A stretch of 5,144 nt of DNA from an uncultured Clostridia bacterium. GTDB taxonomy: Bacteria; Bacillota; Clostridia; Christensenellales; UBA1242. The DNA is taken from contig CALVUB010000057.1 of assembly GCA_944363385.1 (NCBI GenBank), positions 1 to 5,144 on the forward strand, written 5' to 3'. The position numbers and the translations under genes were made by a program. The notes beneath the pieces are model-generated. The model saw only the letters and a list, made by a program, of their open reading frames with translations, was not told the DNA's origin and ran no database searches. Shown one piece after another: positions 4,060-5,144 of the stretch (the stretch's first letter is position 1; the number at the start of each line of letters is the position of its first letter).

Positions 4060-4589
4060 AAAAACTTCTGCTTCACTCATGCTGTGGACCTTGCTCAACG
4101 CAAGTTATTGATGTTTTAAAAGATAAATATAATATAACTATATATTATTATAATCCAAATATAGACACTGATGAAGAGTTTACCCACAGGCTTTCAGAGC
4201 AAAAAAGATATTGCCAAATTGTTGGCGTGCCAGTTTTGGAAGAAAAATTTGCTCCAGAGCAGTTTCTGTCAAAAGTGAAAGGTCTTGAAAATGAAAGAGA
4301 GGGCGGTGCAAGATGTGCGGTTTGCTTTAAACTTCGACTTCTTAAAACCGCGCAAAAAGCCAAAGAACTTGGCTTTGATTGTTTCGGCACAACTTTGACT
4401 GTTTCTCCTCATAAAAATGCAGAAGTTATCAATGCAATTGGCAAAAGCATTTCATTTGACGAAGAAATCGAATTTGTTGAAGGCAACTATAAAAAACAAG
4501 ATGGTTATAAAAAGAGCATAGAATTTTCAAAAAAATATAACCTTTACAGACAAAACTATTGCGGATGTAAATTTTCAAAAAATGCATAA
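4056..4589 (+). CDS. queH: Epoxyqueuosine reductase QueH (177 residues)
   Basis: QueH reduces epoxyqueuosine to queuosine at the wobble base of tRNAs with GUN anticodons (Asp, Asn, His, Tyr). It is the non-orthologous replacement for the cobalamin-dependent QueG and acts in the cytoplasm. The family signatures are all present: N-terminal LLLHSCCGPCS (C9, C10, C13), RCAVCFKLRL (C87, C90), FGTTLTVSPHKN (110-121) and C-terminal YRQNYCGCKFS (C169, C171). These cysteines match the iron-sulfur cluster and extra metal site known for the family. The length, 177 residues, is normal and complete. The start is ATG 4056, with GAGGAG upstream inside the preceding gene, whose TGA overlaps it. It is the second gene of the operon from the promoter at 3549. 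No other queuosine genes (queC, queD, queE, queF, tgt) are visible. Confidence 0.96.
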   Translation: MKKLLLHSCCGPCSTQVIDVLKDKYNITIYYYNPNIDTDEEFTHRLSEQKRYCQIVGVPVLEEKFAPEQFLSKVKGLENEREGGARCAVCFKLRLLKTAQKAKELGFDCFGTTLTVSPHKNAEVINAIGKSISFDEEIEFVEGNYKKQDGYKKSIEFSKKYNLYRQNYCGCKFSKNA

Positions 4590-4595
4590 ATTTGT

Positions 4596-4624
4596 TTGGA
4601 ATGTTTATCATTTTGTTGTAAAAT
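4596..4624 (+). promoter_or_regulatory. Sigma-A promoter of the signal peptidase gene
   Basis: TTGGAA (4596-4601), a 17-bp spacer, then TAAAAT (4619-4624), giving a start near 4631 just before AGCAGG (4630-4635) and the TTG start at 4646. The core and downstream layout closely resemble the promoter at 602-630. An overlapping alternative is TTGTTG (4613-4618), 17 bp, TATAAT (4636-4641); it would start transcription near 4648 and favour a later start codon. Confidence 0.55.
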
Positions 4625-4645
4625 GACTAAGCAGGTATAATAACA

Positions 4646-5144
4646 TTGAACATAAATTTTGACGAAGTGCAGTTTTTATATTTTGAAGATGAAAGATATG
4701 GAAAGGTGGTAAATAAATGTTTAAAAACTCTTTACATCGCTTTTTTTGTTTTTTGTGTTATTTTTATCTCACTTTTTTGTGCCTTTCAGTCGGAATATAG
4801 TCTGATACGGATTATAGGCCGTTCAATGCAACCAACTTTAAATCCTGATATATATTTGCAATCTGAGGCACAAGATTATTGCATTGTCGATAGAGACGCA
4901 GTGATAAATTATCAAGATATTGTTATCATTCGTTATCCGACAGCGCCAAACAGCGGTAAAACAATTATCAAAAGAGTTATAGGCAAAGGTGGCGACAAAA
5001 TTTCAATCTTTAAAACTGAAGATGAAAATGGAGAAAGTTATTTTCATGTTGCGCGTATCAAGTCAGGCACAACGAAAGTGGAAATTTTGGAAGAAGACTA
5101 TATAAACATGAATGGAGACATTCCAGATTGGGATATGCAATCAT
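4646..5144 (+). CDS. lepB: Type I signal peptidase (3' end cut by window edge)
   Basis: This membrane serine protease cuts signal peptides from exported proteins on the outer face of the membrane. The frame is open from 4631 to the window end, with 166 codons visible. Residues 1-27 are a charged cytoplasmic segment, about 28-47 a single membrane helix (TLYIAFFVFCVIFISLF), then IIGRSMQPTL with catalytic Ser60. The general base Lys109 lies in IIKRVIGKGGDKI, the conserved KRVxGxxGD box. The last family boxes, including the SxDSR region, lie beyond the edge. The start is uncertain: no in-frame ATG precedes the catalytic Ser. TTG 4646 with AGCAGG upstream is preferred; GTG 4667 and GTG 4706 are alternatives. 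An out-of-frame ATG at 4717 has a better ribosome site, so a sequence error or frameshift near the T-runs at 4741-4754 cannot be excluded. Firmicutes often carry several such peptidases, so the lepB/sip symbol is generic. Confidence 0.9.
   Translation, partial: MNINFDEVQFLYFEDERYGKVVNKCLKTLYIAFFVFCVIFISLFCAFQSEYSLIRIIGRSMQPTLNPDIYLQSEAQDYCIVDRDAVINYQDIVIIRYPTAPNSGKTIIKRVIGKGGDKISIFKTEDENGESYFHVARIKSGTTKVEILEEDYINMNGDIPDWDMQS

Noticed and set aside
3760..4098. Minus-strand frames opposite the 154-residue gene and queH
   Set aside because: Antisense shadows of well-supported genes, lacking start signals.
4590..4645. Terminator between queH and the signal peptidase gene
   Set aside because: No stable GC-containing inverted repeat with a T-run was seen, so read-through from queH is possible.

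Overview
The window looks like chromosomal DNA from a low-GC Gram-positive bacterium of the Firmicutes/Clostridia type, quite possibly an uncultured gut lineage. The reasons are AT-rich intergenic DNA, strong AGGAGG-like ribosome sites, sigma-A promoters with short leaders, TTG starts, a Clostridia/Bacillus-style collagen-like surface protein, and QueH, the non-orthologous epoxyqueuosine reductase. TGA is used as a stop and TGG for Trp, so the standard bacterial code applies and not the mycoplasma code. The species cannot be named from this sequence.

Layout. Positions 1-520 (minus) hold the 5' part of a collagen-like gene that runs off the left edge. A divergent intergenic region follows, then an unrecognised 213-residue cytosolic protein (650-1291, plus). 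Its stop codon overlaps that of a convergent 137-residue unknown protein (1288-1701, minus). Upstream of that on the minus strand are two paralogous small two-helix membrane proteins (1755-2057 and 2237-2623) that look like VirB2/TrbC-type pilin subunits. Each has its own promoter, and a strong intrinsic terminator separates them. Next come a very AT-rich block with phased T-tracts, a bidirectional terminator and a 63-residue hydrophobic Asn/Thr-rich peptide gene (2862-3053, minus).

From 3213 everything is on the plus strand: an ArsR-family winged-helix repressor (3213-3545), then a two-gene operon with a clear sigma-A promoter containing an unknown 154-residue protein and queH (ATGA overlap), then the start of a type I signal peptidase gene (4646 to the right edge) behind its own promoter.

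How the genes fit together. No single pathway spans the window. QueH makes the tRNA modification queuosine. The signal peptidase, collagen-like protein, pilin-like proteins and hydrophobic peptide all act at or beyond the membrane. The best candidate for something undescribed is the small minus-strand module 1288-2623: two pilin-like paralogues plus a soluble helical protein. Its last gene has its ribosome site and start codon in the loop of an 11-bp hairpin followed by a U-run. No ATPase, coupling protein, relaxase or integrase is visible, so conjugation is not demonstrated. No tRNA, rRNA, CRISPR array, insertion sequence or attachment site was seen.
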